Both the position numbers and the translations under genes were made by a program. A DNA stretch of 63,941 bases from XYD12-FULL-36-8 sp041739035 (GTDB lineage: Bacteria > Bacteroidota > Ignavibacteria > Ignavibacteriales > Ignavibacteriaceae), in assembly GCA_041739035.1 (NCBI GenBank), contig JBGSOQ010000346.1:1-63941 (forward strand), in the 5' to 3' direction. Position 1 is the first letter of the stretch; each line of letters begins with the position of its first letter. Positions 37,836 through 46,436 of this stretch are shown one piece after another. The notes under the pieces are model-generated. The model did no database searches. It was not told the DNA's origin and was given only the letters and a program-made list of their open reading frames with translations.

Positions 37836-39476
37836 ATGAAAATCGATGAATGTCCTTTCTGTAAAGAGAAGCATATTTTAGTAAAGGATATTGATCCATC
37901 CGGCAATCAAGGGATAATTAAAAAATTAAAAAGTGTTAATGAAGAGTGGGAATCCGCACACGGAATCTGTGCTAAGTGTATTGATCATTTTGATGTTGAA
38001 ATATTACGCGATGAAAATTTATTGCCAGATGAAACCGAATTAAAAATTACTACTTTTGAAAATTATATTATTCCCCCCACGCCATGGCGATTAAATGTTT
38101 ATCAGCGATTCAATGGTAACGGAGTAACAATTTGTTTTATTGATAGTGCCTTTTATCTTCATCCAGATCTTATAAAAGCCAGCAACAGAATTCTTAAAAT
38201 TATAGATGTAACATCAGAGCAGAGAAGTGAAAAGTATTTTGAAGAACCGCATAATGAAAGCTGGCATGGAACTATGACTTCTTGTGTTTGTGCAGGAAAC
38301 GGATTTTTATCTAATAATTTTTATAAAGGAATCGCAAATGAAGCTAATGTAGTTTTGATTAAAGTATGGGAGAAGAATGGAATATCAGCCTCGAATATTA
38401 CAAAAGGAATCCGTTGGGCAATTGAAAATAAAGAAAAATATAATATTAAAATTATAAATTTATCTGTGACAGATGATGATGAAATTCCCTACAAGGTAAG
38501 TGAAATTGATCTAGCCGCTGAAGAAGCAATTGAAAAAGGAATTGTAGTTGTTGCAGCTGTTGGAAATGAGTTGAATGCAAAGATAAAGGCTCCGGCAAGC
38601 TCGCCAAATGTGATTACCGTTGGTGGAATTGATGATCATAATTCAATTAATCCTTCTTCATTTTCTCCTTATCATTCAACGTTCGGAACTACAATAGATG
38701 GCATTCAAAAACCGGAATTGATTGCTCCATCAATTTGGATTGCCGCTCCCATTTTACCAGATTCAAAAGAACATCATGAAGCGAAAACACTATTTAGATT
38801 ATTATCTTTTAAAAATAATTTGTTAACTCATGAATACCAAAAACTTAAAAATGAAATTGGTTTTGAAATTGATGACTTTGGTTCAAACAATTCAGAAATA
38901 ATAAAGAATCTGATTAATAATAAAATAAAAGAAAAAAAATATTTAACTCCAGATTATATGCACGTTGACGGCACTTCATTTGCTGCCCCAATTGTATGTT
39001 CAATTATTGCTCAGATGATTGAAGCAAACCCGAATCTAACTCCATCTTCAATCAGAGAAATATTAATTACTACAGCCTCGCGTATGAATAATGTTGATGT
39101 AAAAAGGCAGGGCTATGGAATTGTTAGTGCAAAAGCAGCAGTCGCAAATGCGATCGGGGAAAAACATATATTTGAAGAAGATAGAAAAGTATCCCCTGTC
39201 ATTCGCAGATCGGAAAACAAAATTGATTTTATTTATCATAATCATTCAGCAAAAAGTATCATGCTTGCAGGTGATATTAACGGCTGGTCTGGCAACGGAT
39301 TTATTTTTACTAAGGAAAATTATGGTTATTGGAAATGCACGATTCCACTTTTGCCTAAAGGAATTTACAAATACAAGTTTATAATAGACGGTAAAAATTG
39401 GATTTCTGATCCTCTAAATCCATTTAAGGAAGATGATGGTTACAATGGATTAAATAGTAAATTAATTATTGAGTAA
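37836..39476 (+). CDS. Subtilisin-like (S8) protease with N-terminal Cys pairs and C-terminal CBM48
   Basis: The protein has 546 residues from the ATG at 37836; an upstream frame from 37755 lies inside the previous gene. Cys pairs CPFC (near residue 5) and CAKC (near 47) could form a zinc ribbon. The S8 triad is D103 (FIDSAF), H144 (SWHGT) and S381 (GTSFAAP). Residues about 455-546 match the AMPK/CBM48 glycogen-binding fold (LAGDINGWSG, YKYKFIIDGKNWISDP). There is no signal peptide, so it seems an intracellular protease that could dock on glycogen, which fits the debranching enzyme in the window. That link is inferred. Confidence 0.85.
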   Translation: MKIDECPFCKEKHILVKDIDPSGNQGIIKKLKSVNEEWESAHGICAKCIDHFDVEILRDENLLPDETELKITTFENYIIPPTPWRLNVYQRFNGNGVTICFIDSAFYLHPDLIKASNRILKIIDVTSEQRSEKYFEEPHNESWHGTMTSCVCAGNGFLSNNFYKGIANEANVVLIKVWEKNGISASNITKGIRWAIENKEKYNIKIINLSVTDDDEIPYKVSEIDLAAEEAIEKGIVVVAAVGNELNAKIKAPASSPNVITVGGIDDHNSINPSSFSPYHSTFGTTIDGIQKPELIAPSIWIAAPILPDSKEHHEAKTLFRLLSFKNNLLTHEYQKLKNEIGFEIDDFGSNNSEIIKNLINNKIKEKKYLTPDYMHVDGTSFAAPIVCSIIAQMIEANPNLTPSSIREILITTASRMNNVDVKRQGYGIVSAKAAVANAIGEKHIFEEDRKVSPVIRRSENKIDFIYHNHSAKSIMLAGDINGWSGNGFIFTKENYGYWKCTIPLLPKGIYKYKFIIDGKNWISDPLNPFKEDDGYNGLNSKLIIE

Positions 39477-39483
39477 TGACATA

Positions 39484-40494
39484 ATGAAAATGAATAAAAT
39501 TTTAGCAAAAGTATTTTCAACAATACTATTATTTGTAATCGTTTCGTGTTCGCAACCAAAAGTGAACAGTGTTCAGTCTGTTGGAATTACTGTTTCTGAT
39601 TTAAACAGTACACTTCCATTCTATACAAACGTTCTTAACTTTGAATTAGTAACTTATGATACAATAAAGAATGTTGGCTATTCTGATATTATAAAAGTCG
39701 ATAATGCAATAGTTAGAATTGCAAAATTAAAATTAGGTGAAGAAAAAATTGAGTTGATAGATTTTATTTCTCCCGAAGGGAAAGCATATCCTGAAGATTC
39801 GAAAAGCAACGATCTCTGGTTTCAGCATATTGCAATAATCACAAGCAACATGGATAGTGCTTATGCGTGGTTAAAATTGAACGATGTAAAAAATATTTCT
39901 GTTGAGCCGCAGCGTTTACCAGACTGGAATAAAAATGCCGGAGGAATTAAAGCCTTTTATTTCCAGGACCCCGATGGACATCCACTTGAGATTCTGGAAT
40001 TTCCTGTGGATAAAGGAGATCCAAAGTGGCATAATAAGTCCAACAATCTTTTTCTTGGGATTGATCATACAGCAATTGCAGTTTCAGGCACAGATGAAAG
40101 TTTGAAATTTTATCGTGATGTATTAGGAATGAAAGTTAGCGGTGAAAGTGAAAATTATGGAATCGAACAAGAAAGATTGAATAATGTTGAAGGAGCACAT
40201 TTACGAATTACCGGACTTCATTCTGATTTTGGTCCCGGCATTGAATTCCTTAATTATATTTCTCCAAAGGGAGGAAGAGCTTATCCCGATGATGTTAAAG
40301 CTAATGATTTGGTTCATTGGCAAACAAAACTAACTACTGATAATATCCAATCTCTTTTTAATAAACTTAATGATACAGGTTACCAGTCTTATACAAATGT
40401 GATCAAAAGCTTTGATAAAAACACATTTGATTTCAGTTCAGGTTTTATAGTTAAAGATCCGCATGGGCATAGATTGTTGATTGTTCAAAAATAA
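39484..40494 (+). CDS. Lipoprotein with two VOC (glyoxalase-like) domains
   Basis: The ATG at 39484 gives 336 residues with a lipobox (FVIVSC, Cys22). Two vicinal oxygen chelate domains follow, about 30-180 and 190-336, each with the His/Glu metal-binding pattern (QHIAIITS...PDGHPLEILEF; DHTAIAVSG...DPHGHRLLIVQK). VOC enzymes include glyoxalases, extradiol dioxygenases and arsenical C-As lyases (ArsI). A lipid-anchored periplasmic form is unusual. It lacks an obvious Cys pair of ArsI type, so an arsenic role is not supported. Confidence 0.8.
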   Translation: MKMNKILAKVFSTILLFVIVSCSQPKVNSVQSVGITVSDLNSTLPFYTNVLNFELVTYDTIKNVGYSDIIKVDNAIVRIAKLKLGEEKIELIDFISPEGKAYPEDSKSNDLWFQHIAIITSNMDSAYAWLKLNDVKNISVEPQRLPDWNKNAGGIKAFYFQDPDGHPLEILEFPVDKGDPKWHNKSNNLFLGIDHTAIAVSGTDESLKFYRDVLGMKVSGESENYGIEQERLNNVEGAHLRITGLHSDFGPGIEFLNYISPKGGRAYPDDVKANDLVHWQTKLTTDNIQSLFNKLNDTGYQSYTNVIKSFDKNTFDFSSGFIVKDPHGHRLLIVQK

Positions 40495-40536
40495 TTTAAT
40501 AGGACTTTGTCATTAAACATTTCCAAAATAAAAAGT

Positions 40537-41682
40537 ATGAAAATGAAAATTCAATTCGTAATAAGTTTATTAATGATTATTACTTCTTTAACATTTAGCC
40601 AAATGAAAAATCCCAGGAATATTCCGTTTAACTGGAACACTGACACAACATTAACTAACATTGATCTTTCAGAACTTATGGTTGTCTTGCCAAGGGGAAG
40701 TTTTGTTGTATTAAACAATCCCAATTTTATTGGTAAAGAAGAAGGATTAAAATCATTCTTCGCAAAAGAGCCCGTTCTTTCTGTTGAGATAACAGGAATC
40801 GCAAAGGCATATCCGTTAAATATGTTATCGATACACGAAATAGCAAATGATAAGATGAATGGAATTCCAATTCTTGTAACATTCTGCCCGCTTTGTAATG
40901 CAGGAATTGTGTATGACCGAAGATTAAAGCATAATGGGAAAGAATATCTGTTTGATTTTGAAGTCTCCGGAATGCTTCGAAAAAGCGATATGGTTATGGC
41001 GGATAAACAAACAGAAACTTGGTGGCAGCAGCTAGAGGGTAAAGGGATTGTTGGAACTCTTTCAGGCGCTGAATTATCTGTTATTCCTTCGCTTGTAATT
41101 TCGGTTGAAGAATTTTTTAACCGTTATCCGGATGGACGGATTATTTCAAAGAAAACAGGCATTTCAGATGCTGAAGCAGGTTACGGAATTAATCATTATA
41201 AAAATTATGATGATCCTGATAACAAACCATATGAAAGATTTTTCTCTCCTAATGATATTGACCCAAGACTGCCGGCAATGGAAAGAATTGTTGATATAAG
41301 AAGTCGTGGTGAATTTAAAGTCTATCCTTTTTCTGCTGTTGAAAAAGCTGGAGTTATAAATGATGTTGTTAACGATAAAAATGTAGTGCTGTTCTATCAA
41401 CCGGGAACAATTTCTGTGCTTGATGAAAAGGAAATAAAAAATTCCAAAGATGTTGGAATGGTTACTGTCTTTAATCCTTTAGTGGATGGTCGCCTTCTTA
41501 AATTCAAAAAGATTGATGATAAATTTATTGATGAAAACACTAATTCAGTTTGGGATATTACAGGAAGATGTGTTGAAGGAAAATTAAGAGGTAAAGAATT
41601 ACAAATTGAACCTCACGGAAATCATTTCGCATTTGCCTGGCTGGCTTTTCATCCTGAAACTAAAATTTATGGGATTGACTGA
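40537..41682 (+). CDS. DUF3179 exported protein 1
   Basis: From the ATG at 40537 the protein has 381 residues and a signal peptide ending SLTFSQ. The DUF3179 hallmark is FCPLCNAGIVYDR (near residue 117), with a following FEVSGMLRKSDMVM and C-terminal HFAFAWLAFHPETKIY. The family is uncharacterised. Its Cys-Pro-Leu motif here is CPLC, a possible redox or metal-binding pair, whereas the second copy in this window has CPLT. It sits 42 bases after the VOC lipoprotein. Confidence 0.85.
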   Translation: MKMKIQFVISLLMIITSLTFSQMKNPRNIPFNWNTDTTLTNIDLSELMVVLPRGSFVVLNNPNFIGKEEGLKSFFAKEPVLSVEITGIAKAYPLNMLSIHEIANDKMNGIPILVTFCPLCNAGIVYDRRLKHNGKEYLFDFEVSGMLRKSDMVMADKQTETWWQQLEGKGIVGTLSGAELSVIPSLVISVEEFFNRYPDGRIISKKTGISDAEAGYGINHYKNYDDPDNKPYERFFSPNDIDPRLPAMERIVDIRSRGEFKVYPFSAVEKAGVINDVVNDKNVVLFYQPGTISVLDEKEIKNSKDVGMVTVFNPLVDGRLLKFKKIDDKFIDENTNSVWDITGRCVEGKLRGKELQIEPHGNHFAFAWLAFHPETKIYGID

Positions 41683-41720
41683 GTTAGTTGCATCACGAAT
41701 AATTAAGACAATTTGTTCTT

Positions 41721-41765
41721 TGTCTCTTAAGCGACAGTTCCATTAACTGATATTAGATATTTTGC
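41721..41765 (+). promoter_or_regulatory. Composite Crp-type promoter 4 (CMD protein 1)
   Basis: TGTCT-CTTAAG-CGACA at 41721-41736, 21 bases, then TATTTTGC at 41758-41765. This copy has C in place of T at the start of the right half-site, which is the form reported for CooA sites. Confidence 0.65.
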
Positions 41766-41813
41766 CATCGCTTCAATAATTAAATAGTGTAAAATAAAAA
41801 GAAAGGTAAAGCA

Positions 41814-42365
41814 ATGGCAGAATTTAAAGTTCACACAATCGAATCAGCGCCGGAAGGATCAAAAGAAATTCTCAGTGGTGCGCAAAAATCTTTAGGCTTT
41901 ATTCCAAACTTGTATGGAATAATGGCAGAAGCTCCGACTACGCTAAAAGCTTATTCGGGACTTAGCGATGCTTTTGATCATTCATCATTTAATGCAACGG
42001 AAAAACAAATTGTTTTATTAGCAACAAGTTATGTTAATGGTTGTAATTATTGTATGGCAGTACACTCAACCATTGGACAAATGCATAAAGTTAATCAGAA
42101 TGTTATTGATGCTTTAAGAAACAACAAATCTATTGCGGATGTAAAACTGGAAGTATTAAGAAAATTTGCCTGCTCCGTTGCAGAAAAAAGAGGCTGGGTT
42201 TCCGATAAAGAAGTTGATGATTTCATAAATGCAGGATACGCAAAATCCCAGGTGTTAGAAGTAGTTGTAGGTGTTACACAAAAAACATTAAGTAATTATA
42301 TCAACCATATTGTTAAGACTCCGCTTGATCAAGCGTTTGCTCCAAATAATTGGGAAAAAGCTTAA
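41814..42365 (+). CDS. AhpD-like carboxymuconolactone decarboxylase family protein 1
   Basis: A 183-residue single gene with the AhpD-type redox motif C77-NY-C80-x3-H84. In this family the Cys pair and His usually act as a disulfide reductase or alkylhydroperoxidase. It is a close sister of the protein at 47349-47903, with the same motif at the same residue numbers. A clear ribosome-binding site (AAAGG) precedes the ATG, and strong hairpins follow it, so it is probably monocistronic. Confidence 0.88.
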   Translation: MAEFKVHTIESAPEGSKEILSGAQKSLGFIPNLYGIMAEAPTTLKAYSGLSDAFDHSSFNATEKQIVLLATSYVNGCNYCMAVHSTIGQMHKVNQNVIDALRNNKSIADVKLEVLRKFACSVAEKRGWVSDKEVDDFINAGYAKSQVLEVVVGVTQKTLSNYINHIVKTPLDQAFAPNNWEKA

Positions 42366-42395
42366 TTGTCTATTAAGGAAACTTTTCCTATAACA

Positions 42396-42436
42396 ATTCC
42401 CGATCTGTTGACTCAAGGCAGGTCGGGAATCTATTT
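42396..42436 (+). terminator. Intrinsic terminator after CMD protein 1
   Basis: A 12-bp stem pairs ATTCCCGATCTG (42396-42407) with CAGGTCGGGAAT (42419-42430), one G-U pair, 11-base loop, followed by CTATTTT. Confidence 0.8.
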
Positions 42437-42471
42437 TGTACCGGGTAATAAAGGGTTTAAAAGATAAAATA

Positions 42472-42495
42472 AAACCCGGCTCAAAGTCCGGGTTT
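42472..42495 (-). terminator. Intrinsic terminator for the minus-strand gene at 42524
   Basis: AAACCCGG and CCGGGTTT form an 8-bp stem with an 8-base loop. Read on the minus strand the right arm runs into TTTTATTTTAT, so it terminates the gene arriving from 43468. Confidence 0.8.
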
Positions 42496-42523
42496 GATAT
42501 AAGATTTATATATCTAAGTATTC

Positions 42524-43468
42524 CTATAAACCTAATTCTGTTCTGTAAACCGAATCCGCATTTGAATTTTTATTCCAGTAATCAAGATTTATTGATTTCT
42601 TCAACTTCGCTTCGGTGATCATAAGTTTTTTCTCACCATTAAATATCAACGGGTAATAAGTTTCTTTCCAGCCAAGAATTTTATATGGCAATTCTTTTTC
42701 AAAATATATTTCAAAGAATCTATCAAGATTTAAGTAATCGATTTTATACACATTTATCTCATTATTGATTTCATGGTCAAACCGACTGATAAGCTCAGCT
42801 TTTGCATTATATGTCTTTGGTTCTAAGTGAGCAAATCTCAAATATTGGGTTGAAGGAATAATTTCAATCTCACCAACTGGTAAAGATCCCAAATCTAATC
42901 TGATAATATTCCATAGTTCATCTTCAAGATAATTTTTCTCAAGTTCAATATTCTCATCACCCTGATGTTGGAAATAGGAGAAGGAATTTATCTCAAAATT
43001 ATTCTCGCGATTGTTTAATTGAAAATAAGTATGTCCGCACCAATCTTGGCTGCTTGTAGTAATTTTATAAGGATGCTCAAGATTAGCTTCAAATGGTGTG
43101 AACACTGAAGTCATTAGGGAATAAGGATATATTCCAGTTGTAAAATTTCTTTCGAGATTAAGTTTTAAAACATCTTTGGTCTGTTCAGCCGTTTCTTTTC
43201 CATCATACTTCACCTGGCTTTGAGGAAGAAATGGTTCCGTTACAAAAATCATAACAGCATTTCCTTCCCTTATCTCACCATACCGAACCTGCTTTAATTC
43301 ATAAGAGCTAATTTCGGCTTTTTTGCTTTTCCAATAGGAGTAAATCGGATTAGTTAACGATTGTGATTTTTTTTCTATTTTTTTTGTTTCAACTTTAGAA
43401 CTAGTTAAAATCGACCCTCCAATAATTACGGAGGTTAATATTACTATCACTATATGTATTCTGTTCAT
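42524..43468 (-). CDS. Conserved exported protein of unknown function
   Basis: A 314-residue protein with an N-terminal membrane anchor or signal (HIVIVILTSVIIGGSIL). It contains YGEIREGNAVMIFVTEPF and ITTSSQDWCGHTYFQL, a pattern I recall from Bacteroidetes proteins loosely named septum formation inhibitor Maf. It does not carry the Maf nucleotide pyrophosphatase motifs, so I do not use that name. It is transcribed alone from a composite Crp-type promoter and ends at a strong terminator. The function is unknown. Confidence 0.75.
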   Translation of the reverse strand: MNRIHIVIVILTSVIIGGSILTSSKVETKKIEKKSQSLTNPIYSYWKSKKAEISSYELKQVRYGEIREGNAVMIFVTEPFLPQSQVKYDGKETAEQTKDVLKLNLERNFTTGIYPYSLMTSVFTPFEANLEHPYKITTSSQDWCGHTYFQLNNRENNFEINSFSYFQHQGDENIELEKNYLEDELWNIIRLDLGSLPVGEIEIIPSTQYLRFAHLEPKTYNAKAELISRFDHEINNEINVYKIDYLNLDRFFEIYFEKELPYKILGWKETYYPLIFNGEKKLMITEAKLKKSINLDYWNKNSNADSVYRTELGL

Positions 43469-43488
43469 TTTCTATCCTTTTTTAGAAG

Positions 43489-43533
43489 TAAACTTGTTGT
43501 ATTTCTACATAATATAATGTCACATTGATGACA
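43489..43533 (-). promoter_or_regulatory. Composite Crp-type promoter 5 (minus strand)
   Basis: A perfect palindrome TGTCA-CATTGA-TGACA lies at 43518-43533. Reading leftward, 21 bases follow and then CAAGTTTA (43496 down to 43489), which keeps A2 and T5-T7 of TAnnTTTG. The start codon at 43468 follows closely. Confidence 0.65.
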
Positions 43534-43590
43534 GAGTTAACTTTTTAATGCATTTTATCTAACAAATAACCTTGTAAAAAAGTTTAATTT

Positions 43591-43635
43591 AGTCTGTTAT
43601 TTGACAATGACAGCATTGTCAATCTATTAGATTTT
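43591..43635 (+). promoter_or_regulatory. Composite Crp-type promoter 6 with overlapping palindrome
   Basis: AGTCT-GTTATT-TGACA at 43591-43606 is a weaker palindrome, but TAGATTTT lies exactly 21 bases on, at 43628-43635. A separate perfect inverted repeat, TTGACAATG (43601-43609) and CATTGTCAA (43614-43622), overlaps the right half-site and may bind a second protein. Confidence 0.55.
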
Positions 43636-43691
43636 CATGGTAATATTATAAGTTTTAGATATAGTAATTCAGAAAGGATAATTACCTGGAG

Positions 43692-44044
43692 ATGATTGTA
43701 ATACAATTTATCTATAATGCAAAAAACGGTGTCGTAAATTCTTTATTTGATTTAGCTCATAAGCTAATATCTCCCGATACATATGAATGTAACCTTTGTA
43801 AAATAACTCATGGTACATTTACAGAAAACAAAAAGTTTAGAGAACTAAAAGAAAAGAATAACATTACACTCTGGCATATTGATGATTATGAATCTAAGTA
43901 TGTAAAGAAAAATCTTATCCTTTGATTATTTTTAGAAATGAAAGCGGGGATGAAATAAGAAGAATCAATACGGAAGTAATAAACAGCATTATCAATATTG
44001 ATGAACTTGAACAAATTATTATTAGATTAAATAAGAAAATCTGA
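43692..44044 (+). pseudogene. Small CNLC protein gene broken by a frameshift
   Basis: The first frame encodes 77 residues (FIYNAKNGVVNSLFDLAHKL, ECNLCKITHGTF) and stops at 43925. A second frame resumes near 43910 with SYPLIIFRNESGD and runs to TGA at 44042-44044, giving a combined length of about 117 residues that resembles a family of small conserved proteins with a CNLC motif. The break lies at an A5 run (43908-43912). It may be a true lesion, programmed slippage, or a sequencing error. The function of the family is unknown to me. Confidence 0.65.
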
Positions 44045-44084
44045 ACGGATAATTAATTTAAAAACGATTAAGAGGGCTGAGCAG

Positions 44085-45179
44085 ATGGAAGATACTGCAA
44101 TCACTAAAAACTGGGTTAACCTTGGTTCAGTAAATGTATTTGAAGACGGAAGCATTAAAGAAGTGCTTGTCGATAAAACTAAAATTGCCGTAACCAGAAA
44201 GGGTGATCAATTTGGAGTAATCTCCGGAGTATGTAACCACGTCGGCGGACCACTTGGAGAGGGAAAGTTAGATTCCGATTATATTGTTTGTCCATGGCAT
44301 TACTGGAAATTTCATTTTCAAACCGGTGAAGGTGAACCCGGTTATGAAGAGGATAAAGTTCCTTCTTATAAATGGAAAATAGAAAACGGAAATCTGTGGG
44401 TTGATATTAACTCAAAAACCAAACGAAGTAAAAGTCCACACGAACCTCATCCACTTGCAAGACCAATTAAGCGCGAACCAGGTAATGTCAGATTTGTTGG
44501 TATTTCAACAACAGTAATGCATAAAGATCATCCCCGTTTCAGCACATCAGACTTTCTGCTTGAAATGGTATTGAATCATGCAAAAGAAAGGGGGTGCGAA
44601 ACAAGATTAATTAAATTAAATGATCTGAACTTTAGAGCTTGTGAAGGATACTATTCAAAATCTGCTCATGCCTGCACCTGGCCATGTTCAATAACACAAA
44701 TGGATCCTAACGATCAACTTGATCAGGTTTATGAAGCTATAGTTCATTGGGGTGATGCTTTTCTAATAGCAACTCCAATTAGATGGGGAGTAGCAAGCAG
44801 CCTTTACTTCAAAATGGTGGAGCGAATGAATTGTATTCAGAATCAGGAGACAATTGCCGGCAAACACCTTCTAAAAAATAAAATTGCAGCTTTTATAATT
44901 ACTGGCGGACAAGACAATGTGCAGGGCGTTGCAGGAAATATGATGAGTTTCTTTGCCGAAATCGGATGCCAATTCCCGCAGTTTCCATTTGTTGCGCATA
45001 CAAGAGGATGGAATGCAGAAGATATGGAAAACAATATTGATTATGTCAGAACAAGCGAACTTCTTCATGAAGGTGTTAAAGCTCTTACCGAAAGAATGTA
45101 CGTAATGGCTGATCTTGTAATTACCGGTAAAGCTCCTGAACAAAGATTTGAACGTGGCGGTAGAAAGGCGAACAAATAA
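44085..45179 (+). CDS. Rieske 2Fe-2S domain fused to flavodoxin-like NAD(P)H reductase
   Basis: Residues 10-110 form a Rieske ferredoxin with C50-x-H52 and C69-x2-H72 (CNHVGGPLG; CPWHYW). Residues about 135-335 form an NADPH-dependent FMN reductase fold (VRFVGISTTVMHKDHPRF, IATPIRWGVASSLYFK). The fusion could pass electrons from NAD(P)H through FMN to the Rieske cluster in one chain. Several Cys in the linker (CETRL, CEGYY, CTWPC) are notable. It probably shares promoter 6 with the broken gene upstream. The electron acceptor is unknown. Confidence 0.85.
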   Translation: MEDTAITKNWVNLGSVNVFEDGSIKEVLVDKTKIAVTRKGDQFGVISGVCNHVGGPLGEGKLDSDYIVCPWHYWKFHFQTGEGEPGYEEDKVPSYKWKIENGNLWVDINSKTKRSKSPHEPHPLARPIKREPGNVRFVGISTTVMHKDHPRFSTSDFLLEMVLNHAKERGCETRLIKLNDLNFRACEGYYSKSAHACTWPCSITQMDPNDQLDQVYEAIVHWGDAFLIATPIRWGVASSLYFKMVERMNCIQNQETIAGKHLLKNKIAAFIITGGQDNVQGVAGNMMSFFAEIGCQFPQFPFVAHTRGWNAEDMENNIDYVRTSELLHEGVKALTERMYVMADLVITGKAPEQRFERGGRKANK

Positions 45180-45195
45180 TTATTTTTATTTGTTC
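45170..45195. terminator. AU-rich bidirectional hairpin between convergent genes
   Basis: GAACAAATAA (45170-45179) pairs perfectly with TTATTTGTTC (45186-45195) around six bases. The stem includes the stop codon of the plus-strand gene and lies just past the stop of the minus-strand gene. It is weak in G+C, so termination is likely but not certain. Confidence 0.5.
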
Positions 45196-45202
45196 TTCAG
45201 AA

Positions 45203-45742
45203 CTATATCATTAATGAGATTACAAGGTACTGAGAATTAAATCCTTCATTACTGCTAAAAATTCCTGCATTGGATATATGTCTAAATAAATAGTTTATTT
45301 CAACCTTAAAGTATTCATTATCGATCAACTCAGTTCCAATTGATAGATTGTCGCTAAAAATAAAATGACTTCCAAGGTTTCGGCTACCTATGTTATGATT
45401 GTTTAGATAATTAAATCCAATACCGACTGAAAAAAAAGTTTTTGTAAAACCCATATCCAGATCGTAACGAAACATAGGAACAAATCCAGCTACCATGATC
45501 GTACTTTTATTTTGTGAGATCAGTTCAAGGTTTAAGTCACCATGCAAACTAAGGTTTCCAATTTCTGCCGAGAGCTGTGGCACTTCATAAAATAATATGA
45601 TTTGTTCGGTTTTTGTTTCTTTATACGTACTGCTTCCAGCCCCAACAGAAAAGTTACTATTTGAGCTGCCTGATTGCGCAAACGAAACTACTGTGACAAA
45701 TAAAACTATCAGCGAAAAATATTTTAAGTAAAAAAAATTCAT
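45203..45742 (-). CDS. Small outer-membrane beta-barrel-like protein
   Basis: A 179-residue exported protein with a signal peptide ending VVSFAQS. The rest alternates hydrophobic and polar residues (SAEIGNLSLHGDLNLELIS, FSVGIGFNYLNNHNIGS) as in an 8-strand barrel. No named family is recognised. It is expressed from its own composite promoter (45772-45816) and diverges from the gene at 45959. Confidence 0.65.
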   Translation of the reverse strand: MNFFYLKYFSLIVLFVTVVSFAQSGSSNSNFSVGAGSSTYKETKTEQIILFYEVPQLSAEIGNLSLHGDLNLELISQNKSTIMVAGFVPMFRYDLDMGFTKTFFSVGIGFNYLNNHNIGSRNLGSHFIFSDNLSIGTELIDNEYFKVEINYLFRHISNAGIFSSNEGFNSQYLVISLMI

Positions 45743-45771
45743 TGTACACCTCTTTGCAATATTTTTTTATT

Positions 45772-45816
45772 GAAACTTACTTTCAGTTGGAGCAAGTAAG
45801 TGTAAGTTAATTGACA
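45772..45816 (-). promoter_or_regulatory. Composite Crp-type promoter 11 (minus strand)
   Basis: On the minus strand the site reads TGTCA-ATTAAC-TTACA (45816 down to 45801). After 21 bases comes TAAGTTTC (45779 down to 45772). The right half-site is degenerate, and I accepted it because spacing and the second element agree. Confidence 0.55.
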
Positions 45817-45873
45817 TCTTCGTATTTTTTTACAAAACTCAGATAAAACTGCCCATATTTATAAAATGCATTT

Positions 45874-45918
45874 TGTCTTAGATATGACAGACTTCGGTAG
45901 GGCACTTGCATATATTTT
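45874..45918 (+). promoter_or_regulatory. Composite Crp-type promoter 7
   Basis: TGTCT-TAGATA-TGACA at 45874-45889, 21 bases, then TATATTTT at 45911-45918. It drives the membrane protein/DsrE operon and shares the gap with the opposite promoter 11. Confidence 0.68.
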
Positions 45919-45958
45919 CAACAGAAATTTTTATTAACAAATTACAAAGAGGTAAAAA

Positions 45959-46423
45959 ATGAAATCACAATTCTCAATCAAATCGGCAATTTTAGCAGGA
46001 TTAACAGCTACAGCAGCTATGACAATGTTTACGCTTATGGCTCCTTTAATGGGATTTGAAATGAATATTCCCGCGATGTTATCCGGCACGATGGGTACCC
46101 CAATAATTGTAGGATGGTTAGCTCACTTTATGATCGGAACAATCCTGGCAATTAGCTATGGCGCAATTTATCTTCCCTTTACAAAACATATTGCTGGAAT
46201 AAAAAGCGGGGCTATATTTTCGATCATTCCGTGGTTAATGGCTCAAATTATTGTCATGCCAATGATGACTATTATGAATGGTGGGAGCTATGGAGCTGGT
46301 TTCTTCTCTGGTTCTATAATACTAGCAGTTGCAAGTTTGATGGGTCATCTTTTGTATGGAATTGTTCTTGGCTTTATTTATAAACCTATGCTTTCGCCTG
46401 AGTTTATTCCACAAACCAATTAA
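45959..46423 (+). CDS. Four-helix membrane protein (DUF6789-like)
   Basis: A 154-residue protein with four hydrophobic segments rich in Gly and Met, including AILAGLTATAAMTMFTLMAP and MIGTILAISYGAIYLPF. It resembles small membrane proteins of the DUF6789 type, with no known function. The many Met residues could coordinate a soft metal, but that is speculation. A ribosome-binding site (GAGG) stands before the ATG. Confidence 0.7.
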   Translation: MKSQFSIKSAILAGLTATAAMTMFTLMAPLMGFEMNIPAMLSGTMGTPIIVGWLAHFMIGTILAISYGAIYLPFTKHIAGIKSGAIFSIIPWLMAQIIVMPMMTIMNGGSYGAGFFSGSIILAVASLMGHLLYGIVLGFIYKPMLSPEFIPQTN

Positions 46424-46436
46424 TAAGGCAATCAAA

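Noticed and set aside
39484..40494. ArsI-type C-As lyase for the VOC lipoprotein
   Set aside because: The protein has only the lipobox Cys and lacks the arsenic-binding Cys pair.
42524..43468. Annotation as Maf septum formation inhibitor
   Set aside because: The Maf pyrophosphatase motifs are not present; the name seems to be a propagated error in similar proteins.
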